A stretch of DNA of 64,000 bases from contig JADZGB010000048.1 of assembly GCA_020854105.1 (NCBI GenBank), positions 62,001-126,000 on the forward strand. Direction: 5' to 3'. The position numbers were made by a program, and so were the translations under genes. Source of the stretch: Burkholderiales bacterium (lineage in GTDB: Bacteria; Pseudomonadota; Gammaproteobacteria; Burkholderiales; SHXO01). Below, in pieces: positions 32,296 to 41,170 of this stretch (position 1 is its first letter; every line of letters begins with the position of its first letter). Under the pieces are notes generated by a model. That model saw only the letters and a list, made by a program, of their open reading frames with translations, was not told where the DNA came from and made no database searches.

Positions 32296-32813
32296 TGGCC
32301 GAGCGTGGAGAAGGCTCGGAGATCCTGCGTCCCGCGCGCTGGGGCTACATCCTGCTCACGCTCACGATCGCAGTGAGCGCTAACCTTCTGGCACTGCCTG
32401 GTGTAGCGCAGATATTGCGTCCGGATCTGCTGGCGCTGACGTTGATCTACTGGGTCGTGTACCACCCGCGCCGGCTCGGCTTCCTGCCGGCGTGGATCCT
32501 CGGTCTGGTGATGGACGTCGCCAACGGCAGCCTGTTCGGCGAGCACGCGCTCGGCTACGCGGTACTGATGTATCTGTCCATCGTGCTCTACCGACGCATC
32601 GTCATGTTCGGGATGATCCAGCAGATGCTGCACGTATTCGCCATCCTGGTGGTGTCGCAGGCCGTCATGCTGGTGGTGCGCCTGGCCGCAGGCGCCGATT
32701 TCCCCGGCATCACCTACTTCGTGCCCAGCGTGCTGGGCGCGCTGTTGTGGCCAGCGCTGTTCGCCCTGATCCGCATGCCGCTGCGTCCGCGAACCGGCGC
32801 CGACGTGGCCTGA
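32295..32813 (+). CDS. mreD: Rod shape-determining protein MreD
   Basis: A 172-residue membrane protein with about five helices; recognisable parts are RPARWGYILLTLTIAVSANL, RPDLLALTLIYWVVYHPRR and GFLPAWILGLVMDVANGSLFGEHALGY. It is the membrane partner of MreC in the elongation complex. Its position between mreC and mrdA supports the call. Confidence 0.92.
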   Translation: MAERGEGSEILRPARWGYILLTLTIAVSANLLALPGVAQILRPDLLALTLIYWVVYHPRRLGFLPAWILGLVMDVANGSLFGEHALGYAVLMYLSIVLYRRIVMFGMIQQMLHVFAILVVSQAVMLVVRLAAGADFPGITYFVPSVLGALLWPALFALIRMPLRPRTGADVA

Positions 32814-32887
32814 GGTACATCGAACCCGCCGCCAAGTTCCAAGTGAAGCATTTCCGCCGTTCGAGCCTGCGCCGCGATGCCCACCCC

Positions 32888-34798
32888 ATGGCCCTGGGCG
32901 GCGCACGTCGTGCCGAACTGCGCGATCACCAGAAGGAACTGCAGAACTTCCAGCTGCGCCTGGGCCTCATGGCGACCGCGATCCTCATCGTGTTCGGTGC
33001 CCTGCTGCTGCGGCTGTTCTACGTGCAGGTGATCCAGCACGACTACTACCACACGCTGGCCGAGAATAACCGCATTTCCATCGTCCCTATCGTGCCCAAC
33101 CGCGGACTGATCCTGGACCGGAACTCGGCCGTGCTGGCGCACAACTACGCGGCCTACACGCTGGAGATCACCCCCAGTAAGGCGGGGAAGCTCGATACGC
33201 TCATCAACGAGCTCGCGACCGTGGTCGACATCCAGCCGCGCGACCGCAAGCGTTTCCGCAAGCTGCTCGACGAGGGGCACGATTTCGCCAGCGCGCCGAT
33301 CCGCACCCGTCTCAGTGACCAGGAGGTGGCGCGCTTTGCGGCCAGCAAGTACCGCTTTCCCGGCGTCGACATCCGGGCGCGGCTGTTCCGCCACTATCCC
33401 AATGGCGAGGTGGCGTCGCACGTACTGGGCTACATCGGGCGCATCAACAAGCGCGACCTGGCGAAGCTCAAGGAATTGGGCGTGGCGCCGAACTACGCGG
33501 GTTCGGACTTCATCGGCAAGGTCGGCCTGGAAGGGCGTTACGAACAGGAACTGCACGGCACCACCGGTTTCGAGGAGGTCGAGACCGATGCCGGCGGCCG
33601 CGCCGTGCGCACCCTGCGCAGCACCCTTCCGATCTCGGGCAACAACCTGCTGCTGTCGCTCGATGCGCGCCTGCAAAACGTGGCCGAGCAGGTGTTCGGC
33701 GAGCGCCGCGGCGCGCTGATCGCCATCGAGCCCTCGACCGGCGGTGTGCTGGCACTGGTGAGCAAGCCCGGCTTCGATCCCAACCTGTTCGTCGATGGCA
33801 TCGATACCCAGAACTGGGATTTGCTCAACAATTCTCCCGACCATCCGCTCAACAACCGCGCGCTCCAGGGCGTCTATCCGCCCGGTTCCACGTTCAAGCC
33901 GTTCATGGCGCTGGCCGCGCTGGAACTGGGCGAGCGCACCCCTGGCTATTCCATCGGCGATCCCGGCTACTTCACACTGGGCGGAAGCCACCGCTGGCGC
34001 GACTGGAAGCTCGGCGGCCACGGCGTGGTGGATCTGCACAAGTCGATCGTCGTCTCCTGCGACACCTACTATTACGGACTGGCGCACGACATGGGGATCG
34101 AGAACATTCACGCGTTCATCGGCCAGTTCGGGTTCGGCCAGCGCACGGGCGTCGACATCGACGGCGAAGTCGGCGGCCTGCTTCCCTCCGAGGCATGGAA
34201 GATGAAGCGCTTCAAGCAGAAGTGGTATCCCGGCGATACCATTTCGGTGGGCATCGGCCAGGGCTACAACCTCGCCACCCCGATGCAGCTCGCGCATGCG
34301 ACGTCGGTCCTGGCCAACCGCGGCGTCATCTTCCGGCCGCACATCGTGCGCCAGGTGCAGAACAGCCAGAGCGGCGCGCTCACGACGATCGAACCCGCGC
34401 CGGTCGGAAAGGTCGAGCTCAAGGAAGACAGCGTCGTGCGCGTGACCGAAGCGATGGTGGACGTGATGAAGCCGGGCGGCACGGCCGCCGTGGCCGGTCT
34501 GGGCGCCGAATACCGCATCGCCGGCAAGACCGGCACGGCCCAGGTGATCGGCATCAAGCAGAACGAGAAGTACGACGAACGGCGCGTGCACGAGCGCCAT
34601 CGCGACCACGCGTTGTTCATCGCCTATGCGCCCGCGGAGGCGCCTACCATCGCGGTGGCGGTGCTGGTGGAGAACGGCGGGCACGGCAGCTCGAGCGCGG
34701 CCCCGGTGGCGCGCAAGATCATGGACTTCTATCTGCTGGGCAAGGAGCCGCAGGTGGAGAAGGCACAGGGCGCGCAGGAGGAAGCGGTAAATGATTGA
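32888..34798 (+). CDS. mrdA: Penicillin-binding protein 2 (MrdA)
   Basis: A 636-residue class B transpeptidase: one N-terminal helix (RLGLMATAILIVFGALLLRL), a dimerisation domain (RGLILDRNSAVLAHN) and the transpeptidase with the active-site SxxK in YPPGSTFKPFMAL, SxD-type motif VVSCDTYYY and KTG in IAGKTGTAQVIG. It crosslinks lateral-wall peptidoglycan with RodA. ATG 32888 and GTG 32843 are both possible starts; ATG is chosen for family length. Its end overlaps rodA by eight bases. Confidence 0.94.
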   Translation: MALGGARRAELRDHQKELQNFQLRLGLMATAILIVFGALLLRLFYVQVIQHDYYHTLAENNRISIVPIVPNRGLILDRNSAVLAHNYAAYTLEITPSKAGKLDTLINELATVVDIQPRDRKRFRKLLDEGHDFASAPIRTRLSDQEVARFAASKYRFPGVDIRARLFRHYPNGEVASHVLGYIGRINKRDLAKLKELGVAPNYAGSDFIGKVGLEGRYEQELHGTTGFEEVETDAGGRAVRTLRSTLPISGNNLLLSLDARLQNVAEQVFGERRGALIAIEPSTGGVLALVSKPGFDPNLFVDGIDTQNWDLLNNSPDHPLNNRALQGVYPPGSTFKPFMALAALELGERTPGYSIGDPGYFTLGGSHRWRDWKLGGHGVVDLHKSIVVSCDTYYYGLAHDMGIENIHAFIGQFGFGQRTGVDIDGEVGGLLPSEAWKMKRFKQKWYPGDTISVGIGQGYNLATPMQLAHATSVLANRGVIFRPHIVRQVQNSQSGALTTIEPAPVGKVELKEDSVVRVTEAMVDVMKPGGTAAVAGLGAEYRIAGKTGTAQVIGIKQNEKYDERRVHERHRDHALFIAYAPAEAPTIAVAVLVENGGHGSSSAAPVARKIMDFYLLGKEPQVEKAQGAQEEAVND

Positions 34799-35885
34799 CC
34801 GGATCCTGGTCTACCTCGGGCGGCACGTGGACAGCTATCTGCTGGCCGCCATCGGCGCGCTGCTGGTGGTGGGGCTGATCACGCTCTACAGCGCCTCGGG
34901 CGAGAGCTTCGCGCGGGTGGGCAACCAGGTCGCCAACATTGGCGTGGCCCTGCTGGTCATGTGGCTGGCGGCGAACGTTTCGCCGCACTACATTCAGCGC
35001 CTGGCAATGCCGGTCTACGTGATTGGCCTCGTCCTGCTGCTGGCGGTGATGTTCTTCGGCGAGATCACCAACGGCGCGCAGCGCTGGCTCGACCTGGGCA
35101 TCACGCGCATCCAGCCATCCGAGCTGATGAAAATCGGCGTGCCGCTGGCACTCGCCTGGTACTTCGACCGGTACGAGGCGATCCTCAAGCTGCGCGACTT
35201 CGTGATCGCCGGAATCATGATGGCGGTTCCCGTCCTGCTCATCGCCGAGCAGCCGGACCTGGGCACTTCGCTGCTGGTGGCAGCCGCCGGATTCTTCGTG
35301 ATCTTCCTGGCCGGGCTGAGCTGGAAGATCGTGACCGGCATCGTGCTGACCGCGCTCGGATGCCTGCCCGTACTGTGGTCGCTGATGCACGACTATCAGC
35401 GCCAGCGCGTGCTCACACTGCTCGATCCGAGCCAGGATCCGCTCGGCGCGGGCTACCACACCATCCAGGCAGCGATCGCCCTCGGCTCGGGCGGACTGTT
35501 CGGCAAAGGCTGGCTCAACGGCACGCAGGCGCACCTCGACTTCCTGCCCGAGCGCACCACCGACTTCATCTTCGCCGTGTTCTCCGAGGAGTTCGGGCTG
35601 TTCGGCAACATCGTGCTGGTCACTCTGTTCCTGTTCGTCATCGGCCGCGGCCTGTTCATCAGCTTCAATGCCTCGACGCTGTTCACCCGACTGCTCGCGG
35701 GCGCCATCACGCTGACCTTCTTCACCTACGTCATCGTGAACATGGGCATGGTCTCCGGTGTCCTGCCCGTGGTGGGCGTGCCGCTGCCGCTCGTCAGCTA
35801 CGGTGGCACGTCGCTGGTGAGCATCCTGTTCGGCCTGGGCATCCTGATGAGCATCCAGACGCACAAGCGCCTGGTGCAGAGCTGA
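34791..35885 (+). CDS. rodA: Peptidoglycan glycosyltransferase RodA
   Basis: A 364-residue SEDS protein with about ten helices. Family markers are GLITLYSASGESFARVGNQ, GAQRWLDLGITRIQPSELMK, IAEQPDLGTSLLVAAAGFFV, and the catalytic-loop region SGLFGKGW-like GSGGLFGKGWLNGTQAHLDF followed by LPERTTDFIFAVFSEEFGL. It polymerises lipid II in partnership with PBP2. The rlpA ATG follows the stop directly. Confidence 0.95.
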   Translation: MIDRILVYLGRHVDSYLLAAIGALLVVGLITLYSASGESFARVGNQVANIGVALLVMWLAANVSPHYIQRLAMPVYVIGLVLLLAVMFFGEITNGAQRWLDLGITRIQPSELMKIGVPLALAWYFDRYEAILKLRDFVIAGIMMAVPVLLIAEQPDLGTSLLVAAAGFFVIFLAGLSWKIVTGIVLTALGCLPVLWSLMHDYQRQRVLTLLDPSQDPLGAGYHTIQAAIALGSGGLFGKGWLNGTQAHLDFLPERTTDFIFAVFSEEFGLFGNIVLVTLFLFVIGRGLFISFNASTLFTRLLAGAITLTFFTYVIVNMGMVSGVLPVVGVPLPLVSYGGTSLVSILFGLGILMSIQTHKRLVQS

Positions 35886-36740
35886 ATGGCAGGAGCCGGG
35901 CGTGCCGGCGTTCTGCTCCTCGTCGGAGCCCTGTGCGCCTGCGCGGGTCCGCCACCGAAGTCCGATGTCCCGGCGCGCAAACCGGGCGGCTATTACCTCG
36001 ACGACGGCCCGCCGGACGCCACGCCGGCGCGGCTCGAGGCGATCCCCGACGCGCAACCGCGCCCCGAGCCGATCAAGTCATCGACCACCCGTCCCTACAC
36101 CGCGCTGGGCCGGCGCTTCGTGCCCATGGCCTCGCTGCAGCCGTACACGGCGACCGGCATCGCTTCCTGGTACGGCAGGCGTTACCACGGCCGGCCCACG
36201 GCCTCGGGCGAACCGTATGACATGTTTTCGATGAGTGCCGCGCATCCGCTGCTGCCCATCCCGAGCTACGCGCGTGTCACCCACCTGGACACGCAACGCT
36301 CGGTGGTGGTGCGCATCAACGACCGCGGTCCCTTCCTGGCCGAGCGCCTGATCGATCTGTCGTACGCGGCGGCATACAAGCTCGGCATCGTCGCCCACGG
36401 CCAGGGACGCGTGCGGGTCGATGCCATCGTGCCGGCAGATACCGCGGCGTTGCCGGCCGTGGCCTCGGCGCCGGTAGCCTCGCCGGTGCCCTCTGCCACA
36501 CTCGCCAGCAGGGCGGTCTGGCTGCAGCTCGGCGCATTCGCCGATGCAGCCAACGCCCAGGCGCTGCTGCGGCGTGCGCGCAGCGCGATGCCGATGCTGG
36601 CCCCGCTCACCGCGATACAGGAACAGGAGGGCATGTACCGCGTGCGCACCGGCCCTTTCGCCTCGCGGGCCGAGGCGCTTCAGGCCGCCGCCGAGGTGAG
36701 CGCGGGGCTTGCCATCGAACCGGCCCTCGTGGCTCCGTGA
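35886..36740 (+). CDS. rlpA: Septal/lateral-wall lipoprotein RlpA (DPBB + SPOR)
   Basis: A 284-residue lipoprotein. The lipobox LCAC puts the lipidated cysteine at residue 19. A double-psi beta-barrel follows (TGIASWYGRRYHGRPTASGE, VVVRINDRGPFLAERLIDLS), then an Ala/Pro/Ser linker and a SPOR domain (VWLQLGAFADAANAQALLRR, YRVRTGPFASRAEALQAA). RlpA proteins bind, and in some species cleave, denuded glycan strands. The catalytic-type Glu and Asp (SGE, NDRGP) are present. It is the last gene of the rod operon. Confidence 0.92.
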   Translation: MAGAGRAGVLLLVGALCACAGPPPKSDVPARKPGGYYLDDGPPDATPARLEAIPDAQPRPEPIKSSTTRPYTALGRRFVPMASLQPYTATGIASWYGRRYHGRPTASGEPYDMFSMSAAHPLLPIPSYARVTHLDTQRSVVVRINDRGPFLAERLIDLSYAAAYKLGIVAHGQGRVRVDAIVPADTAALPAVASAPVASPVPSATLASRAVWLQLGAFADAANAQALLRRARSAMPMLAPLTAIQEQEGMYRVRTGPFASRAEALQAAAEVSAGLAIEPALVAP

Positions 36741-36806
36741 CCGCGGGCCGGCGGCCGCGAACTGGCTATACTGCGCCACCTCGACCGCTCCACCGACCAG
36801 GCACAC

Positions 36807-37745
36807 ATGCACACCCTCATCTGCGGCTCCATGGCGTACGACAACATCATGGTGTTCCGCGACCGGTTCAAGAACCACATCCTGCCGGACCAGATCCACA
36901 TCCTGAATGTCGCGTTCCTGGTGCCGGACATGCGCAGGGAGTTCGGCGGCTGCGCCGGAAACATCGCCTACAACCTGCACCTGCTGGGCGGCAATGCGTT
37001 GATCATGGCCACCGTCGGGCAGGACCACGACCCGTATGCGTACCGGCTGGAGCGTCTGGGTCTGGCGCAGACGCACATCCAGGCTATGCCGGACGCCTAT
37101 ACGGCGCAGGCCTTCATCACCACCGACCTGGATGACAACCAGATCACGGCCTTCCATCCGGGCGCGATGAATTTCTCCCACCAGAACCATGTCAGGGACG
37201 CGCAAGCGGTCTCGCTCGGCATCGTCGCCCCGGACGGACGCGAGGGCATGCTGCAGCATGCGCGCGAATTCCACGAGGCGGGAATTCCGTTCATCTTCGA
37301 CCCGGGCCAGGGCCTGCCGATGTTCGACGGTCCGGAACTGCTCGCCTTCATCCGCCAGGCGAGCTATGTCGCGGTCAACGACTACGAGGCACAGCTGCTG
37401 CAGGACAGGACCGGCATTGCGCTCGAGCAGCTCGCGGGCATGGTCGAGGCGCTGATCGTCACGCGCGGCGGCGAAGGATCCATCATCCACGCAGGCGGCA
37501 AGACGATCGACATTCCGAGTGTCAGACCCGAGCAGATCCTGGATCCCACCGGTTGTGGAGATGCCTATCGCGCCGGCCTCCTGTACGGGCTGGCCAACGG
37601 CTTCGACTGGCCGACCACCGGGCGCCTCGCGTCGCTGCTCGGGGCTCTGAAGATCGCCAGCCGGGGCGGGCAGAACCATCGTTTCGCGCGCGACGAGATC
37701 GCGGAGCGCTACAAGGCGGCTTTCGGCTATCGGCCCTGGCAGTAA
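36807..37745 (+). CDS. PfkB-family carbohydrate/nucleoside kinase
   Basis: A 312-residue ribokinase-family enzyme. The first PfkB signature is FGGCAGNIAYNLHLLGG (about residue 48), and the second carries the catalytic Asp in LDPTGCGDAYRAGLLYG. An anion-hole NDYEA segment is present. This family is often annotated as adenosine kinase-like, but sugars or other nucleosides are equally possible. A TATACT at 36767-36772 may be its -10. The acyltransferase gene starts 6 bases downstream. Confidence 0.87.
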   Translation: MHTLICGSMAYDNIMVFRDRFKNHILPDQIHILNVAFLVPDMRREFGGCAGNIAYNLHLLGGNALIMATVGQDHDPYAYRLERLGLAQTHIQAMPDAYTAQAFITTDLDDNQITAFHPGAMNFSHQNHVRDAQAVSLGIVAPDGREGMLQHAREFHEAGIPFIFDPGQGLPMFDGPELLAFIRQASYVAVNDYEAQLLQDRTGIALEQLAGMVEALIVTRGGEGSIIHAGGKTIDIPSVRPEQILDPTGCGDAYRAGLLYGLANGFDWPTTGRLASLLGALKIASRGGQNHRFARDEIAERYKAAFGYRPWQ

Positions 37746-37751
37746 CGCCGT

Positions 37752-38585
37752 ATGAGCATGCAGCATGCGGCGCACGGCCCGTCTGCGCCGACCGCCGCGC
37801 AGGTGCGCGGCTGGCGCCGCGCACGCCTTGTCCTTCACGTGCTGCTCGGGCTGATCATCTCCGCAGCCGTCTTTCCCTGGGCGGGCAATCGCCGTCAGCT
37901 GCGCATCATCCGCTGGTGGTCGAAGGGCATGCTCGCGATCATGAACGTGCAGGTGACCGTGCGTGGCCGGCGCCCTTCCGCCAGACGTCCCACCCTGCTG
38001 GTGTCGAACCACGTGTCGTGGCTCGACGTGTGGTTGATCCTGTCCGTGCATCCGGTGCGCTTCGTGGCCAAAGTCGACATCGCCAGCTGGCCACTGGCCG
38101 GCTGGCTGGTGAAACAGGCCGGCACCATCTTCATCGAGCGCGGACGCCGCAGCGATACCGCGCGCATCAACCGCCACATCCAGGAAGTGATGGCACGGCC
38201 GGAGGGTGTCGCCGTCTTTCCCGAGGGCACCACCACCGATGGCACGCATTTGCGCGGATTCCATGCCTCGCTGTTCCAGCCTGCGCTCGCGCCCGGCACG
38301 CGCCTGGCGGTGGCGGCGATCCGCTATCCGCTGCCCGACGGACGTCCCAATCCCGACTGTTCATACGCGGGAGATCGGTCCCTGCTCGAATCGGTGCGCC
38401 TGATTCTGAGGCAGCGCGCACCGCGCGCGGAGCTGCACTTCCTCGGCTACGTGGATGCCGAAGGCAGGACGCGCCGTGAACTGGCCGACGAGAGCCGCAG
38501 CCTCATTGCGCGCGCCCTGGAGTCCTGGGTGCCGCCGCGCAGTCCACATGGAACAGGCGCCGATCGTCCAGCCGCAGCGCGGTGA
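37752..38585 (+). CDS. Lysophospholipid acyltransferase family protein (PlsC-like)
   Basis: A 277-residue membrane acyltransferase with one N-terminal helix ([21 protein letters not shown]). The PlsC-type motifs are present: HX4D in [34 protein letters not shown] and FPEGTTTDG. It most likely acylates a lysophospholipid or an ornithine-type lipid. The 83 bases at its end also encode the C-terminus of ApaH on the other strand. It follows the PfkB gene closely and could be co-transcribed with it. Confidence 0.87.
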   Translation: MSMQHAAHGPSAPTAAQVRGWRRARLVLHVLLGLIISAAVFPWAGNRRQLRIIRWWSKGMLAIMNVQVTVRGRRPSARRPTLLVSNHVSWLDVWLILSVHPVRFVAKVDIASWPLAGWLVKQAGTIFIERGRRSDTARINRHIQEVMARPEGVAVFPEGTTTDGTHLRGFHASLFQPALAPGTRLAVAAIRYPLPDGRPNPDCSYAGDRSLLESVRLILRQRAPRAELHFLGYVDAEGRTRRELADESRSLIARALESWVPPRSPHGTGADRPAAAR

Positions 38586-39336
38586 GGCAGCGGCCCCACA
38601 GGCAGCCGCCATCCAGGCACCAGACGTTGTGCGCGTCGTGCAGCACGCCCAGCGAGGACCAGTGTCCGAACAGCACCGGCTCGACTGCGCTGCACCGCCC
38701 GGGTACCGCGTACCAAGGCAACCAGGGCGCGGGAAGATCGCGCGGATGCGATTTGTGGGTGAATTCCATCTCGCCTTCTGCCGTGCAGGCGCGCAGGCGG
38801 GTCATGGCATTGACGACCACGCGCAGCCGATCGAACCCGGACAGGGTCTCGTCCCAGCGCGCGGGTCGATTGCCGTACATGTTGGCCAGGAAGTCGCGAT
38901 AGTCCCGGCTGCGCAGCACTGCTTCCACTTCACGCGCGAGCGCGGCCGCCTGCTCTACGCTCCATTGCGGCAACAGGCCCGCGTGCACCAGGGTGAAGCC
39001 ATGTTCACGATGCAGCAGCGGCTGCACGCGCAGCCAGTCGAGCAGTTGCGTACGGTCCGGCGCCTCGAGGATCCCGAGCAGGGTGTCGCCGCGCTTGAGC
39101 GTCTCGAAGCCCTCTGCGATGGCGAGCAGATGCAGGTCATGATTGCCGAGCACGGTGACAGCCGCACTGCCCAGGCCGCGTACGAAGCGCAGGGTTGCGA
39201 GCGAGTCCGGTCCGCGATTGACCAGATCGCCCACGAACCACAGCCGGTCGACGGCCGGATCGAATGCGACCAGGTCGAGCAGCCGCTGCAGCGGATCGAG
39301 GCAGCCCTGAATGTCGCCGATGGCGTAGGTGTTCAT
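38503..39336 (-). CDS. apaH: Bis(5'-nucleosyl)-tetraphosphatase, symmetrical (ApaH)
   Basis: A 277-residue metallophosphatase: [50 protein letters not shown] and [11 protein letters not shown] carry the Asp, His and Asn metal ligands. It hydrolyses Ap4A to two ADP and also removes Np4 caps from RNA. It is convergent with, and overlaps, the acyltransferase gene by 83 bases, so the last 27 codons are read on both strands. Confidence 0.93.
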   Translation of the reverse strand: MNTYAIGDIQGCLDPLQRLLDLVAFDPAVDRLWFVGDLVNRGPDSLATLRFVRGLGSAAVTVLGNHDLHLLAIAEGFETLKRGDTLLGILEAPDRTQLLDWLRVQPLLHREHGFTLVHAGLLPQWSVEQAAALAREVEAVLRSRDYRDFLANMYGNRPARWDETLSGFDRLRVVVNAMTRLRACTAEGEMEFTHKSHPRDLPAPWLPWYAVPGRCSAVEPVLFGHWSSLGVLHDAHNVWCLDGGCLWGRCLTALRLDDRRLFHVDCAAAPRTPGRAQ

Positions 39337-39372
39337 GCACTCCAGGCGCAGTGTGAAGGCGATGCGAACGAA

Positions 39373-39396
39373 AAGGCGCGCCCCGGGGCGCGCCTT
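39373..39396. terminator. Palindromic terminator between cytochrome c and apaH
   Basis: A perfect 24-base palindrome, AAGGCGCGCCCC followed by its reverse complement, flanked by A-rich DNA on the left (minus-strand T-run). On the minus strand it lies downstream of the cytochrome gene and upstream of apaH. It could form a very GC-rich hairpin. Confidence 0.6.
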
Positions 39397-39460
39397 CTGG
39401 ATCGAAGCCCTGACCTGATCGATCGAGTCCGGAGCTATCCAAGACTTGGACCGAGCCTAG

Positions 39461-39533
39461 CGGGGATCGATCTGAGCGGGGATCGATCCAACCCGGGACC
39501 GAGCTGACCCGAGACCTATCTAACCCGGGACCG
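39461..39533. repeat. Short direct-repeat cluster
   Basis: CGGGGATCGATC occurs at 39461-39472 and 39477-39488; AACCCGGGACCG occurs at 39490-39501 and 39522-39533. The cluster lies just downstream of the cytochrome gene stop. It looks like local duplication; no known element is recognised. Confidence 0.7.
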
Positions 39534-39541
39534 GCTCGGCG

Positions 39542-40399
39542 CTACTTCCCCGCCGACACCATGTAGTCTACGGCGGCAGCGACGGCCGCGTCGGCCAGGG
39601 ACGGGTTCCCGCCCTTGGCCGGCATCGCGCGGATGCCCTTGATCGCATTCTCGTGCAACACCGCTGTGCCCTGCGCGATGCGCGGCTTCCACGCGGCTGC
39701 GTCGCCGAGCTTCGGCGCACCGGCCAGCCCGGTCGCGTGACACATGGCGCAAGCCTGCTGATAGACCTGTTCGCCGGAGGACGTGGCCGCAGCGGTAGGT
39801 GCGGGAGTCGACGCCGGTGCGCTCGGCGCAGGGGCGGTGGTTGCAGCTTCGGCGGCTGCCGGGTCGGTGGCGGGAGCGGCGGCCGCGGGGGCTACGGGAG
39901 CGACGGCCGTCTCCTGGAAGCTCGCACCCGACTGGTTCGCCATCCAGATCACTGCCCGGGCGACCTCGGCATCCGACAGACTGGGATTGCCGCCACGTGG
40001 GGGCATGTTGCGGATGCCTGCGATCGCATGGGAAATCAGCGTCTTCTCGCCTTGCGCGATGCGCGCGGCCCAACCTCCCTTGTCGCCCGTCCTGGGCGAG
40101 TTCATCAGGCCTGCGTCGTGGCAGGCCGCGCATGCGGCCTTGTAGATCTCCTCTGCGCTGCGCTCGGCACCGGAGGCTGCGGTCTGGACCAGGTTCACTT
40201 CGCCCACGGGCTTGATGCGCGCGGCGACGAGTTCCTCGTTCATGCTCGGAGCGGAGGGGTCCGCGTCCAGTCCACCGGTGATCAGCTTGACCACCGAAAT
40301 GATGATGAACACCGGGACGGCGAATGCGGCCACCCCCAGCACCAGAACCTGCTTCCAGTGCTTGATCGGCCCGGATTCGTCGCGGCTTGCTTCACTCAT
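39542..40399 (-). CDS. Membrane-anchored diheme cytochrome c (c5 type)
   Basis: A 285-residue protein: one N-terminal helix ([20 protein letters not shown]) and two cytochrome c5-like domains separated by a 45-residue Ala/Pro/Thr linker. The heme motifs are CAACH (90-94) and CAMCH (217-221), with axial Met in RNMPPRGG and RAMPAKGG. It is a periplasmic electron carrier, perhaps to a terminal oxidase or reductase. A good ribosome site (AAGGAAAG) and promoter precede the ATG. No oxidase genes are adjacent. Confidence 0.92.
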   Translation of the reverse strand: MSEASRDESGPIKHWKQVLVLGVAAFAVPVFIIISVVKLITGGLDADPSAPSMNEELVAARIKPVGEVNLVQTAASGAERSAEEIYKAACAACHDAGLMNSPRTGDKGGWAARIAQGEKTLISHAIAGIRNMPPRGGNPSLSDAEVARAVIWMANQSGASFQETAVAPVAPAAAAPATDPAAAEAATTAPAPSAPASTPAPTAAATSSGEQVYQQACAMCHATGLAGAPKLGDAAAWKPRIAQGTAVLHENAIKGIRAMPAKGGNPSLADAAVAAAVDYMVSAGK

Positions 40400-40437
40400 G
40401 GATCTTTCCTTGGCTGGGATACCGAAAAATCCCGGGA

Positions 40438-40465
40438 ATTATACGGACTCGCCGGGTACCCTCAA
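40438..40465 (-). promoter_or_regulatory. Sigma-70 promoter of the cytochrome c gene
   Basis: Minus-strand TTGAGG (40465-40460) and TATAAT (40443-40438) with a 16-base spacer, ending about 40 bases before the ATG at 40399. Confidence 0.55.
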
Positions 40466-40501
40466 ACCGCTGCCCTCGAACGGCTGCCCTTGAACCGCTG
40501 A

Positions 40502-40531
40502 TTGGACGGGCAGGTGGGGAATCCGTATCAT
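40502..40531 (+). promoter_or_regulatory. Sigma-70 promoter of tRNA-Arg
   Basis: TTGGAC (40502-40507) and TATCAT (40526-40531) with an 18-base spacer. The expected start, about 40538, is some ten bases before the mature tRNA. Confidence 0.55.
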
Positions 40532-40547
40532 GGCCGGCTTGAGCGCC

Positions 40548-40624
40548 GCGCCCGTAGCTCAGCTGGATAGAGTACTGCCCTCCGAAGGCAGGGGTCGTGA
40601 GTTCGAATCTCGCCGGGCGCGCCA
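40548..40624 (+). tRNA. tRNA-Arg (anticodon CCG)
   Basis: The acceptor stem GCGCCCG (40548-40554) pairs with CGGGCGC (40614-40620), followed by G and an encoded CCA. The anticodon stem is CTGCC/GGCAG with loop CTCCGAA, so the anticodon is CCG at 40582-40584 and reads CGG. The TTCGAAT of the T-loop is present. Length with CCA is 77 bases. Confidence 0.97.
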
Positions 40625-40684
40625 CTTCCGCCTCGCGGCCGCACCGCCTGCTGCGGCCGGTCACACCACGCAAACAGCTCGTTC

Positions 40685-41086
40685 TTGGACAGCCTCGCGC
40701 CGCTTGGCGGCCTGTTCGTCAGTGCCTTCCTCGCGGCGACCGTCCTGCCGGGCGGATCCGAGGTGGTGCTATACGCGCTGCTCGCGCACGACCCGGCCGC
40801 GCTGTGGCCTGCGCTGGCCGTCGCCACGCTCGGCAACACGCTCGGGGCGCTGACATCCTACCTTCTGGGTCGCCTGCTGCCGGCGAGCAGGCGGGCGTCG
40901 CCGCGTGCCCTGGACTGGATCCGCCGCGGCGGTGCGGCCGTTCTCCTGCTGTCCTGGGTGCCGGTGATCGGCGATGCGCTGTGCGTGGCTGCGGGTTGGC
41001 TGCGCATCCCGCCGGGCCGATCGGCCCTGTTCATCGTCGTGGGCAAGTTCGCGCGCTACTGGGTGGTGGCGCAGGCAGCGGTCTGA
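40685..41086 (+). CDS. Small DedA/YqaA-like membrane protein
   Basis: A 133-residue membrane protein of the YqaA (short DedA/SNARE-associated) type: [60 protein letters not shown] and a C-terminal helix. DedA-type proteins act in lipid flipping and envelope stress; the role of this short form is unknown. The start is probably TTG 40685, since no ATG or GTG lies close before the first helix. It begins 60 bases after the tRNA. Confidence 0.78.
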   Translation: MDSLAPLGGLFVSAFLAATVLPGGSEVVLYALLAHDPAALWPALAVATLGNTLGALTSYLLGRLLPASRRASPRALDWIRRGGAAVLLLSWVPVIGDALCVAAGWLRIPPGRSALFIVVGKFARYWVVAQAAV

Positions 41087-41170
41087 CAGCTTGCACGTGC
41101 CCGGCGCCGGTGCGGCTCCGGCCGGATGTTATCATCGATTCTGTTTCTTCTGCATTCTCAGTTATTTAGC

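Noticed and set aside
32714..34684. Long minus-strand open frame across the PBP2 gene
   Set aside because: Same GC artefact; the plus strand carries intact SxxK and KTG motifs in the right order.
40548..40700. Integration site at the tRNA-Arg gene
   Set aside because: No integrase gene, no repeated tRNA 3' end and no change in base composition are visible nearby.
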